64,000 nt of DNA from Palsa-965 sp044448685 (lineage in GTDB: Bacteria; Bacteroidota; Bacteroidia; Palsa-965): contig JBIOHC010000001.1 of the NCBI GenBank assembly GCA_044448685.1, positions 186,001 through 250,000 of the forward strand. The letters run 5' to 3'. Shown piece by piece: positions 41,216 to 49,425 of this stretch; position 1 is the stretch's first letter, and every line of letters begins with the position of its first letter. A program made the translations under genes and the position numbers. Below the pieces are notes generated by a model. The model did not search any database, was not told where the DNA came from, and saw nothing but the letters and a program-made list of their open reading frames with translations.

Positions 41216-42073
41216 ATGACAGAAGAAAGAAAAAAAGAACTGGAACAGATTGCTTTTCGTGTGCGTGAACACATTATCCGCCTCAGTACTGACGGAGGCT
41301 GCTTTACAGGTGCATCATTATCCTGTGCCGATCTGCTTGTATACCTGTATGCCGACTTTCTGAATGTGAATAAAAATAACCTGAAGGACCCCAAACGGGA
41401 TTACCTCTTTCTCTCCAAAGGACATGATGTACCTGCTATGTACGGTACATTTGCCGAACTCGGAATTATCGAAAAGGAAAGACTGGGTAACCATCTCAAG
41501 GCCAGTGATTCCGTTTACTGGCACCCGAACAGAAATGTACCCGGGGTGGAATTTCATTCCGGATCACTTGGCCACCTGCCTGCCGTGGCAATGGGTGTGG
41601 CAATGGATGTCAGAATGCGCAAGGAAAACAATAAAGTCATTGTGATCACCGGAGACGGAGAGCTGAACGAAGGCTCTGTCTGGGAGACCGTTTTGGTGGC
41701 CCATGCCCATCGTTTAAATAACCTTACTTTTGTGGTCGACAGGAATCAGTTCCAGGCTAACGTGGCTACCGAAGATCTGATTCCGCTGGAGCCTTTGGCC
41801 GATAAATTTGAAGCTTTCGGCTGTGTGGTGAAGAGAATCAGCGGGCATGATTTTAAAGCCCTGGAAGCAGCGTTTAAAGCATTACCATTCGACAAAGAAA
41901 AACCAAGTGTGATCATTGCCGACACCGTTCGCGGTAAAGGACTTCCAAGTATTGAAGCACGTGCCGACAGATGGTTCTGTAATTTTACACACGATGAAGT
42001 GAACTCTCTGCTCAAAGAACTGCATGGAGATGCAACAACAGATTTGCAATCAGAAACACTTACTGTACGCTAA
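41216..42073 (+). CDS. Transketolase, N-terminal (TPP-binding) subunit
   Basis: First half of a split transketolase, 285 residues. TPP motif GDGELNEGSVWETVLVAHAH near residues 145-164, FLSKGHDVPAMYGTFAELGI earlier, and HSGSLGHLPAVAMGVAMDVR. It needs the next gene's product to act. Such split enzymes in sugar clusters move two-carbon units onto special acceptor aldehydes. One base after the cytidylyltransferase stop. Confidence 0.9.
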   Translation: MTEERKKELEQIAFRVREHIIRLSTDGGCFTGASLSCADLLVYLYADFLNVNKNNLKDPKRDYLFLSKGHDVPAMYGTFAELGIIEKERLGNHLKASDSVYWHPNRNVPGVEFHSGSLGHLPAVAMGVAMDVRMRKENNKVIVITGDGELNEGSVWETVLVAHAHRLNNLTFVVDRNQFQANVATEDLIPLEPLADKFEAFGCVVKRISGHDFKALEAAFKALPFDKEKPSVIIADTVRGKGLPSIEARADRWFCNFTHDEVNSLLKELHGDATTDLQSETLTVR

Positions 42074-42075
42074 AC

Positions 42076-42996
42076 ATGAACTACGAAGAACTGATAAAAG
42101 AAATTGCCCTGAAAGATGAACGTTTTGTTGTCATGACGGCCGAAAACAGGGCCCTGATACGAAACCTGCCGGCTGTGCTCAAAGACCGCTTTATCGATAC
42201 CGGCATTACCGAGCAAACAATGATAGGTGCTGCAGCAGGTCTGGCTCTGCGCGGACGTATACCGGTGGTCCATGCTCTCAGCGCTTTTCTGAGTATGCGG
42301 GCATTTGAATTTATCCGTACCGATGTTGGTATTGCCAACCTGCCCGTAAAACTAAGCAGCTTTGTACCCGGCTTTTTGTCTGATGGTAACGGCCCTACCC
42401 ACCAGGCTATTGAAGATGTGTCTATCATGCGCGGTATACCCGGTATGCAAGTATTTTGCCCGGCCGATGAAGGTGATATGCTCACGGCCCTCCCTGTAAT
42501 CTGGAACTCCCCTCACCCTTCCTATGTACGTATCAACACCCGCAAATCCGATTTTAAACATGATCCGCATTTTGAAATAGGCAAGGCAGAGGTGATTGCA
42601 AAGGGAACAGACATCACACTGATGGTGTATGGTATGCTGTTTGAAGAAACATTAAAGACCAAAGCTGTTCTTGAGAAAGAAGGGTTATCGGTTGGTCTTA
42701 TCAATATGCGCACCCTGAAACCGGTGGATGAGAAAGCCATTCTTGAAGCTGCCCGTACTACTCAACTGGTTGTAACCATTGAAGATCACTTTCAGACCGG
42801 CGGCCTGTATTCCATCCTTGCCGAAGTTTTCCTGAAGCACCGTATGGCCGGCAATGTGCTTAGCCTGTCACTCAACGAAAAGTGGTTTAAGCCTGGCCTC
42901 CTCAGTGAAGTGCTGAATCACGAAGGCTTTACAGGAGAAAAAATGGCAGCACGTATCTTAACAGAGTTAACAAAAAAAACCCTTTACAAAGCATAA
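42076..42996 (+). CDS. Transketolase, C-terminal (pyrimidine) subunit
   Basis: Second half of the split transketolase, 306 residues: RFIDTGITEQTMIGAAAGLA (Glu that activates TPP), FLSDGNGPTHQAIEDVSIMR, PADEGDML, and the C-terminal domain LINMRTLKPVDEKAILEAAR. Two bases after the N-terminal subunit. Same fold as the second half of DXS-like and TKT enzymes; substrates unknown. Confidence 0.9.
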   Translation: MNYEELIKEIALKDERFVVMTAENRALIRNLPAVLKDRFIDTGITEQTMIGAAAGLALRGRIPVVHALSAFLSMRAFEFIRTDVGIANLPVKLSSFVPGFLSDGNGPTHQAIEDVSIMRGIPGMQVFCPADEGDMLTALPVIWNSPHPSYVRINTRKSDFKHDPHFEIGKAEVIAKGTDITLMVYGMLFEETLKTKAVLEKEGLSVGLINMRTLKPVDEKAILEAARTTQLVVTIEDHFQTGGLYSILAEVFLKHRMAGNVLSLSLNEKWFKPGLLSEVLNHEGFTGEKMAARILTELTKKTLYKA

Positions 42997-42999
42997 GAC

Positions 43000-44349
43000 A
43001 TGGCTAACAAAATCGCTTTCAACCCGACCTACCCCGACATTACGCATTCCGATGAGCTCTATGCAAGAGCGGTGCAGATTATGCATCCGGTAACTCAAAC
43101 ACTTGCCAAAGGACCCGGACAGTTTATGAAAGGCCTGGCTCCAAAATATCTCAAAAAAGGAAAGAATGCCCATGTATGGGATGTGGATGGAAATGAATAC
43201 ATCGATTACAATATGGGTATAGGGCCTCTTTCGCTTGGATATTGCTATGACAAGGTGGATGAAGCCATTGTCCGTCAGCTGAAAGACGGAATTACCTTTT
43301 CCCTTATGCATGAAATGGAAGTGGAACTGGCTGAGCTTGTGCACTCCATTATTCCAAATGCAGAATCTATCCGTATCAGTAAAACAGGAGCCGATGTATG
43401 CAGTGCTGCTGTGCGAATCTCCAGGGCATTCACAGGACGCTCCAAAGTTCTGTGTTGCGGATACCATGGATGGCATGACTGGTATATCGGTGTTACAAGC
43501 CGTGACAAAGGGATTCCACAGGAAACCAAGAACCTGAGCAGTACCTTTGATTACAACAATATTCAGTCGGTAATAGATTCTCTGGATGCTGATACAGCCT
43601 GCGTGATCCTCGAACCGTTTGTATTCGAAGCTCCGAAAGACAACTTCCTGCAGAAGCTTCAGGATGCCTGTAAGAAAAATGGCACATTACTCATATTTGA
43701 TGAGATGTGGAGCGGGTTCCGTATAGCATTAGGCGGTGCACAGGAATATTTCGGCATTACTCCTGATCTGGCGGTATACTCCAAAGCCTTCGCCAATGGA
43801 ATGCCTATCTCCCTGCTTACCGGTCGTAAAGACGTAATGCAACTGTTTGAAAAAGACGTATTCTTCTTTACTACTTTCGGAGGTGAGGCACTCTCGATGG
43901 CAGCCGCTATTGCCACCATTACGGAGATGAAAGAGAAAAAGGTTTCAGCAGCGCTGGATCAAAAGGGTGCTGTACTGAAAGACGGTTACAATGCCCTTGC
44001 CAAAGAGCTGGGCATCGATTTATGGACAAAGTGCATCGGATATAACTGCCGCACGATGGTCACATTCGATGCCTCGGCAGGTGATCCCCTCATTCTGAAA
44101 TCTTTTGTTCAGCAGGAGATGATCAAACGCGGTATTCTTTGGGCCGGATTCCACAATATGTGTTTTACGCATTCCGATGAGGATTTGCAATACACCCTGA
44201 AAGCATACCGGGAAGTGCTCGGCCTGCTGAAAGAGGCTCAGAAGGAAAACAAGGTAGCAGCGTTGCTCAAAGGAGAACCGCTGGAAGCCGTGTTCCGCAA
44301 AGTCAGCAACTTCAATATGAAACCCAAAGAAACAGCTGCTAAAAGCTAA
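43000..44349 (+). CDS. Class III PLP aminotransferase (GSA-aminomutase-like)
   Basis: A 449-residue enzyme: SKTGADVCSAAVRISRAFTG, CCGYHGWHDWYIGVTS, LIFDEMWSGFRIALGGAQEY (Asp of PLP), and AVYSKAFANGMPISLLTGRK with the PLP-binding Lys. It resembles glutamate-1-semialdehyde aminomutase but sits in a sugar operon, so it likely aminates a sugar ketone or aldehyde made by the transketolase. Amino donor and acceptor cannot be seen. Confidence 0.88.
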   Translation: MANKIAFNPTYPDITHSDELYARAVQIMHPVTQTLAKGPGQFMKGLAPKYLKKGKNAHVWDVDGNEYIDYNMGIGPLSLGYCYDKVDEAIVRQLKDGITFSLMHEMEVELAELVHSIIPNAESIRISKTGADVCSAAVRISRAFTGRSKVLCCGYHGWHDWYIGVTSRDKGIPQETKNLSSTFDYNNIQSVIDSLDADTACVILEPFVFEAPKDNFLQKLQDACKKNGTLLIFDEMWSGFRIALGGAQEYFGITPDLAVYSKAFANGMPISLLTGRKDVMQLFEKDVFFFTTFGGEALSMAAAIATITEMKEKKVSAALDQKGAVLKDGYNALAKELGIDLWTKCIGYNCRTMVTFDASAGDPLILKSFVQQEMIKRGILWAGFHNMCFTHSDEDLQYTLKAYREVLGLLKEAQKENKVAALLKGEPLEAVFRKVSNFNMKPKETAAKS

Positions 44350-44352
44350 GGA

Positions 44353-45156
44353 ATGGATTTGTTTTCACTTAAAAATAAAACAGCCATCGTTACAGGTGCC
44401 TGTGGATTGATCGGAAAGAAACATTGTGAAGCTCTGGCAGAAGCCGGGGCCAATGTAGTGCTGGTTGACATGAATGAGAATAAATGCCGGGAGCAGGCCG
44501 AAATCCTTGGTAAACACCATCTCGGAATAGAGGCAGATGTAACCCGCCCGGAATCACTTCAGGGTGCCCGGGATAAGATCCTTGGCAAGTACGGACAGAT
44601 CGATATTCTTGTGAACAATGCCGCCATCAACGACATGTTCGAAAATCCCCTTCTGGCAGGCAAGCAAAGTATGTTTGAGCATTATCCGCTTGAAATGTGG
44701 GACCGGTCCTGGCAGGTGAATGTTACCGGAGTGTTTCTTTGTTCCCAGGTTTTCGGTACACCCATGAGTGAAAGAGGAAGCGGAAGTATTATCAATATAG
44801 CTTCTACGTATGGTATGGTAGGACCCGACCAGAATATTTACAAAGACAAAGAAGGGAAACATAGTTTTTACAAAAGCCCATCTTATCCTGCTACAAAGGG
44901 AGCGGTGATCAACTTTACCCGTTTTCTGGCTGCTTATTGGGGTAACAAGGGTGTACGGGTGAATACCCTTTCACCCGGTGGAGTGGAGAACAGTCAGGAT
45001 GATTTTTTTGTACAGAACTATATAAGCAAAACGTTGCTGGGCCGAATGGCAAAACCCGGTGATTACAAAGGAGCCCTTGTATTCCTTGCGTCGGAGGCAT
45101 CGGCTTATATGACAGGTGCGAACCTGGTAGTGGATGGGGGGTGGACAGCGATATGA
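44353..45156 (+). CDS. Short-chain dehydrogenase/reductase
   Basis: A 267-residue Rossmann oxidoreductase: TGACGLIGKKH (nucleotide loop, TGxxxxIG), ILVNNAAIND, SIINIASTYG, and the active pair in YPATKGAVINFTRFLAAYWG (YxxxK). D39-like LVDMNENK suggests NAD(H). It lies between the aminotransferase and the phosphatase in a sugar operon and probably reduces or oxidises a sugar carbonyl. The stop overlaps the next start (ATGA). Confidence 0.9.
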   Translation: MDLFSLKNKTAIVTGACGLIGKKHCEALAEAGANVVLVDMNENKCREQAEILGKHHLGIEADVTRPESLQGARDKILGKYGQIDILVNNAAINDMFENPLLAGKQSMFEHYPLEMWDRSWQVNVTGVFLCSQVFGTPMSERGSGSIINIASTYGMVGPDQNIYKDKEGKHSFYKSPSYPATKGAVINFTRFLAAYWGNKGVRVNTLSPGGVENSQDDFFVQNYISKTLLGRMAKPGDYKGALVFLASEASAYMTGANLVVDGGWTAI

Positions 45157-45671
45157 CAGGAAAAAGCAAGGAAGAGGAAGCTGTACAACGGGCGAAAAAA
45201 ATCCGCCTGCTTCTGACTGACTCAGATGGGGTGCTTACCGATGCGGGTGTATACTATGGTCCGGATGGAGAGGTGATGAAAAAATTCTCTGTGCGCGATG
45301 GAATGGGAGTGGAGCGTCTCACAAAAATCAGCGGCATCGAAACAGGAATCATTACCGGGGAAATATCCCCTTCATTAATAAAGCGTGCCGAGAAATTACA
45401 GATTACCGAATTGCACCTTGGGGTTAAAGATAAACTGCCCCGGGTAATGGAGATACTGAAAAGAAAGAATCTGAAACTGGAAGAAGTGGCTTATATAGGT
45501 GATGATGTAAATGACCTCGAAGTGTTGCAAGCCGTAGGTCTGGCAGCCTGCCCCGCCGATGCCATGCATCTCATCCGTCATGCCATTCATTATCCTTGCA
45601 GCACAGCCGGAGGGCGGGGCTGTTTCAGGGAATTCGCCGAATTCATCATACAGTGTAAACAAATATCCTAA
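45153..45671 (+). CDS. KdsC-like HAD phosphatase
   Basis: A 172-residue HAD-IIIA phosphatase of the KdsC type: LLLTDSDGVLTDAGVYYGPD (the usual DVDG is DSDG; first Asp nucleophile kept), GIITGEISPSLIKRAEKLQI, and VAYIGDDVNDLEVLQAVGLA. It removes phosphate from a ulosonate 8- or 9-phosphate-type product. ATG at 45153 overlapping the SDR stop. Its neighbour on the right is a NeuB-like synthase that would make such a phosphate ester. Confidence 0.9.
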   Translation: MTGKSKEEEAVQRAKKIRLLLTDSDGVLTDAGVYYGPDGEVMKKFSVRDGMGVERLTKISGIETGIITGEISPSLIKRAEKLQITELHLGVKDKLPRVMEILKRKNLKLEEVAYIGDDVNDLEVLQAVGLAACPADAMHLIRHAIHYPCSTAGGRGCFREFAEFIIQCKQIS

Positions 45672-45681
45672 CATAGAAACG

Positions 45682-46575
45682 ATGAGAATCATTGACCTGG
45701 GTAACAACAAAAAAATAGGTGACGGACAGCCTTCCTACATCATTGCAGAAATTGGCATCAATCACAATGGCTCTATGGATATTACGCGCAAGCTGATAGA
45801 CGCAGCTGTGGAATGCCATTGCGACGCTGTGAAATTCCAAAAAAGAACACCGGAGCTTTGTGTTCCGAAAGACCAATGGAATGTAATGCGTGATACACCC
45901 TGGGGTCAGATGACCTACATCGATTACAAACGTAAAACAGAATTCGGCATGAAAGAATATGCCGAAATTGATTCCTATTGCAAAGAGAAAGGTATTGCCT
46001 GGTTCGCTTCGTGCTGGGATGAACCATCGGTTGATTTTATAGAACAGTTCAATCCGGTAATGTATAAACTCGCATCCGCTTCACTGACGGATTATGACCT
46101 TATCAACAAAATTAAAGCTACCGGAAAGCCTCTGATCCTTTCAACGGGAATGTCTACTCAGCATGAAATTGTGGATGCTGTCAAGGTGTTCGGAATGCAC
46201 AACCTGTTAATAGCACATTCTACTTCTTCTTACCCTTGTCCACCGGAAGAACTGAACCTGCGCATGATCAATACCCTTCAGAAAATGTATCCGGATACGC
46301 CGGTAGGGTATTCCGGTCATGAGACAGGACTTGCTACTACCGTTGTTGCAGTTGCCATCGGAGCCTGCTTTGTAGAACGCCATTTTACACTTGACAGAGC
46401 CATGTGGGGATCTGACCATGCCGCATCAGTAGAAGTTCCGGGTATGGCCAAACTGGTGAGAGACATACGGTCGGCCGAAGTGGCCCTGGGTGATGGAGTC
46501 AAGAAAGTATATGACAGTGAGCTGGGCCCCTTGAAACGACTGAGAAGGGTGGTGGCTCCCGTGAACGGAAAATAA
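45682..46575 (+). CDS. NeuB-like ulosonic acid synthase without SAF domain
   Basis: Condenses phosphoenolpyruvate with an aldose (sialic-acid synthase family). 297 residues: IAEIGINHNGSMDITRKLID, DAVKFQKRTPELC, CWDEPSVDFI, KLASASLTDYDLINKIKATG, LSTGMST, HSTSSYPCPPEELNLRMI and GYSGHETGLATTVVAVAIGA plus VERHFTLDRAMWGSDHAASV. The roughly 50-residue C-terminal antifreeze-like (SAF) domain of NeuB is absent; the protein ends right after VVAPVNGK. Start ATG 45682. Substrate unknown. Confidence 0.9.
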   Translation: MRIIDLGNNKKIGDGQPSYIIAEIGINHNGSMDITRKLIDAAVECHCDAVKFQKRTPELCVPKDQWNVMRDTPWGQMTYIDYKRKTEFGMKEYAEIDSYCKEKGIAWFASCWDEPSVDFIEQFNPVMYKLASASLTDYDLINKIKATGKPLILSTGMSTQHEIVDAVKVFGMHNLLIAHSTSSYPCPPEELNLRMINTLQKMYPDTPVGYSGHETGLATTVVAVAIGACFVERHFTLDRAMWGSDHAASVEVPGMAKLVRDIRSAEVALGDGVKKVYDSELGPLKRLRRVVAPVNGK

Positions 46576-46586
46576 TAAGAAGTCCT

Positions 46587-47390
46587 ATGGGGGATACGAT
46601 TAAGGTTGATTATATCACGTTTGCAATTATACTGATTGCTGCCGGCACGTTTATCTTTCTGGAACGGAAATACCCTTACCGTAAAGGCCTGCCTTTTTTA
46701 CGGGAAGGAATCTGGACAGATTTTTTCTGGTATAATATCGTACAGACGATCCTTTTGAAATTTCTCATCATGGATTTTATGATCCCCCATACCAGTAACC
46801 ACTTTAATTTTTCAAGTCTGCATTTTGTAAGCGGATGGCCTGTTGTTGGCCAGGTACTCTTCTTCCTCGTGGTGCATGATTTTTATATCTACTGGTTTCA
46901 CCGCTGGCAACATAATTCAAAAATTCTGTGGCGTACGCACGAAGCCCATCATTCAGCAAAGTATATAGACTGGGTTGCAGGATCCCGTTCACATGCATTG
47001 GAAATTATCATCAACCAAACCATAGAATTCCTTCCCATCATAGCACTGGGAGCCGACCCGATTGTGGTTCCTGTCAAAGCATGCATTGACGGAGTTTGGG
47101 GAATGTATATTCATTCCAATATCAATGTTCGTTCGGGCAAACTCCAGTATATCATCAACGGTCCTGAAATGCATTTATGGCATCATGCGGATCAGCAGGA
47201 AGTATTCTTTGCGAATTATTCAACAAAATTTGCCATCTGGGACTGGATTTTCGGTACCGGCTATCATCCCGATTTCAAACCGGTCAGATACGGCCTGCCG
47301 TATGAATTTCCAAAGGGATATTTCGGCCAATTAATAGCTTTGTTCCGAAAAAGAGTCAAAGCTGAAGATGATAAAACCATTTCTGCCTGA
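46587..47390 (+). CDS. Sterol desaturase/fatty acid hydroxylase family membrane protein
   Basis: Di-iron membrane oxygenase of 267 residues. Histidine boxes: HDFYIYWFHRWQHNSKILWR, THEAHHSAKYIDWVAGSRSH and MHLWHHADQQEVFFANYSTK, within about four membrane helices. The family hydroxylates or desaturates lipids. At the end of a sugar operon it may modify a lipid carrier or lipid A-type acyl chain; this is inference. It overlaps the next start by one base (TGATG). Confidence 0.88.
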   Translation: MGDTIKVDYITFAIILIAAGTFIFLERKYPYRKGLPFLREGIWTDFFWYNIVQTILLKFLIMDFMIPHTSNHFNFSSLHFVSGWPVVGQVLFFLVVHDFYIYWFHRWQHNSKILWRTHEAHHSAKYIDWVAGSRSHALEIIINQTIEFLPIIALGADPIVVPVKACIDGVWGMYIHSNINVRSGKLQYIINGPEMHLWHHADQQEVFFANYSTKFAIWDWIFGTGYHPDFKPVRYGLPYEFPKGYFGQLIALFRKRVKAEDDKTISA

Positions 47391-47755
47391 TGGCCTGGAT
47401 CTTTCTCTTAATTGCTTCTGTTTGTGAAATCTGCTGGATATACTGTCTTAAGTATTTCAAGCTGAAGACACTGCTCTCATTCAAATTCTCCCTGCTCTTT
47501 ACCAGCCTGGATAACCTGAAGGTGCTGTTACCCGGCCTGGGCTATATTATTTTCGGAGTAGGCAATATCCTGTTTTTTTCCAAAGCCATGAAACAAATAC
47601 CGGCTTCGGTAGCTTTTGCCTGTTGGATGGCAGTGGCTCTGATCGGCGTCAAACTGGTTGACACCCTTGTACTGAAAGAATCAGTTTCCATGATGAACCT
47701 CCTGTTCATCGGACTTATCCTCATCGGTATCATTGGCCTTAAGATCTATCCCTGA
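47390..47755 (+). CDS. SMR/DMT-type small membrane transporter
   Basis: A 121-residue protein with four membrane helices in the SMR arrangement: AWIFLLIASVCEICWIYCLK at the start (Glu in the first helix kept at about residue 13, the key residue of SMR pumps), later AVALIGVKLVDTLVLKES. Such proteins export cations or, as in lipid pathways, flip lipid-linked amino sugars (ArnE/F-like). In this operon the second idea is attractive but unproven. Confidence 0.8.
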   Translation: MAWIFLLIASVCEICWIYCLKYFKLKTLLSFKFSLLFTSLDNLKVLLPGLGYIIFGVGNILFFSKAMKQIPASVAFACWMAVALIGVKLVDTLVLKESVSMMNLLFIGLILIGIIGLKIYP

Positions 47756-47756
47756 T

Positions 47757-47776
47757 AACCTGCATGCGGGTTTTAT
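47757..47776 (+). terminator. Short terminator after the sugar operon
   Basis: AACCTG-CATG-CGGGTT hairpin (6 bp with one G:T pair), two bases after the stop, followed by TTATTATT. Short stem, so moderately supported. Confidence 0.5.
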
Positions 47777-47811
47777 TATTGTTTGGAAATAAGGGGTTTC
47801 TCTGATCTTAA

Positions 47812-47855
47812 AAATAGTTAACATTGCTAACTATTTACAAAAACAACTATCTTTG
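47812..47855 (+). promoter_or_regulatory. MarR operator palindrome and promoter
   Basis: Perfect 9-bp inverted repeat AAATAGTTA-N7-TAACTATTT at 47812-47836. It covers the -33 TTG (47824-47826), which is 21 bases before a TATCTTTG -7 box at 47848-47855; the marR ATG follows 19 bases later. A protein bound here would block RNA polymerase. Binding by the encoded MarR protein is inferred. Confidence 0.8.
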
Positions 47856-47874
47856 TTGTATAAATATGTAAGCA

Positions 47875-48369
47875 ATGGCACCCCATGCTAACTTTACGGA
47901 GGAGTTTCCGCTGGGCCGCCGGTTCGGTTTGCTTATGCGTATGTATTTCGGCGCCCTGACCAAAAAACTGGAAGAACTGGATATTGACCGGCACTATTCT
48001 ATCCTGATAATTCTTGAAAATAAGGAAGCAGCCTGCAGTCAGCAGGATGTTGCCAACTTGCTGAGGATCGATAAAGCTTCTATGGTCCGCATTATTGATT
48101 ACCTGGTGAAGAAGAAGTACATCAAACGGATGATGAATCCATCCGATCGCCGGGAACATATTCTGTGCCTGACCGAAAAGGCAAGAAAAACCCTTCCTCG
48201 TATTCACAGAGCAGTCGGTGAGCTGAATTCAGCAGCTTTCTCAGGCTTAAGTAAATCAAATCAGAAAGGATTTTATCAGAGTCTTGATTTGCTTGCACGC
48301 AACCTGGGCGAAGAACCTGCAAATACCATCGTAGTCGATTTCAAAAAAGTTAAAACCGGCAGGAAATGA
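47875..48369 (+). CDS. MarR family transcriptional regulator
   Basis: A 164-residue winged-helix protein: helix-turn-helix CSQQDVANLLRIDKASMVRI at about residues 52-71, wing DYLVKKKYIKRMMNPSDRRE with the typical D-R-R and the LTEKARKTL following. It sits first in the RND efflux operon behind the palindrome, so it probably represses this operon and itself until a ligand binds. Its stop overlaps the next start. Confidence 0.93.
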   Translation: MAPHANFTEEFPLGRRFGLLMRMYFGALTKKLEELDIDRHYSILIILENKEAACSQQDVANLLRIDKASMVRIIDYLVKKKYIKRMMNPSDRREHILCLTEKARKTLPRIHRAVGELNSAAFSGLSKSNQKGFYQSLDLLARNLGEEPANTIVVDFKKVKTGRK

Positions 48370-49421
48370 AAAAGTGGCCTATCATTATCATCATACTTGT
48401 TGCTGCACTCGTGGTCATCAAGGTTCTGTTTCTGAAAGGAAACAGTCCGGATAAACAAGGAGGGGCTGCTTCAAAACCTGCCCCGAGCAATGTAACGGTA
48501 ACGGTTGTGCATGCAGCAACCTTCGACACCCATATTGTTGCTACAGGAACGACACTTTCAAACGAGGAAGTGGATCTGAAACCGGAAGTGTCAGGTAAAA
48601 TAGTGCAGATACTCTTTAAAGAGGGTGATCAGGTAGAGAAAGGCGCACTGCTCCTTAAACTGAATGATGCCGATCTGGTGGCTCAATTGAAAAAACTGGA
48701 TCTGCAGCGTAAACTGGCAGCAGAAAAAGAAGGCCGCCTCAAAAAATTACTGGAAATAAAGGGTGTGAGCCAGGAAGAATATGACGCAGCCCTTAATACC
48801 GTACAGGGTACAGATGCCGATATCGAATTCACCAGAGCACAGATTGCCAAAACGGAATTGCGCGCTCCTTTCAACGGAATCATCGGTCTGAAAAGTGTAA
48901 GTGAAGGTAGCTATGTATCTCCCACGGTTAAAATAGCTTCCATGCAACAAATCGATCCGATTAAAATAGACTTCTTCGTGCCCGAAAAATACTCCGGTTC
49001 TATCCACAAAGGACAAAAACTCATTTTTCATACTGCAGGACTTCCGGAAGCATTTGACGGACAGATTTATGCCATAGAACCCAAGATTGATCTGGCAACA
49101 CGGACATTGCAGCTCCGGGCCATTTGTCCTAACAAGGAAGGAAAGATTCACCCGGGCGCGTTTGCGAAAATAGAAGTAGTCCTGAAAGAAACCGCAGGCA
49201 CGATCCTCATCCCCACCGAAGCGCTCATCCCGGTATTAAAAGGACAGAATGTCTATCTGTGTAAAGGCGGGAAAGCGGTATCCAGACCTGTTGAAACAGG
49301 CTCAAGGACAGATATACAGATAGAAATTACCAAAGGATTGAGTGAAGGTGATACCGTTATTACAACCGGAATCATGCAGCTTAAACCCGGAGCTCCGGTA
49401 TTTATTCAGCAAGCGAAATAA
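48366..49421 (+). CDS. RND efflux periplasmic adaptor (HlyD/AcrA family)
   Basis: Membrane-fusion protein of 351 residues. N-terminal anchor (KWPIIIIILVAALVVIKVLF), barrel-lipoyl segment (NEEVDLKPEVSGKIVQILFK and later RAPFNGIIGLKSVSEGSYVS), alpha-hairpin between them, and beta-barrel (KIDFFVPEKYSGSIHKGQKL). It links the inner-membrane pump to TolC. No lipobox, so probably anchored by the N-terminal helix. Confidence 0.93.
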   Translation: MKKWPIIIIILVAALVVIKVLFLKGNSPDKQGGAASKPAPSNVTVTVVHAATFDTHIVATGTTLSNEEVDLKPEVSGKIVQILFKEGDQVEKGALLLKLNDADLVAQLKKLDLQRKLAAEKEGRLKKLLEIKGVSQEEYDAALNTVQGTDADIEFTRAQIAKTELRAPFNGIIGLKSVSEGSYVSPTVKIASMQQIDPIKIDFFVPEKYSGSIHKGQKLIFHTAGLPEAFDGQIYAIEPKIDLATRTLQLRAICPNKEGKIHPGAFAKIEVVLKETAGTILIPTEALIPVLKGQNVYLCKGGKAVSRPVETGSRTDIQIEITKGLSEGDTVITTGIMQLKPGAPVFIQQAK

Positions 49422-49425
49422 AGCT

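Noticed and set aside
39378..46575. Assignment of the sugar operon to Kdo, pseudaminic or legionaminic acid synthesis
   Set aside because: KdsA/KdsB, PseB/PseC/PseG or the Leg dehydratases and acetyltransferases are missing, and a transketolase has no role in those routes.
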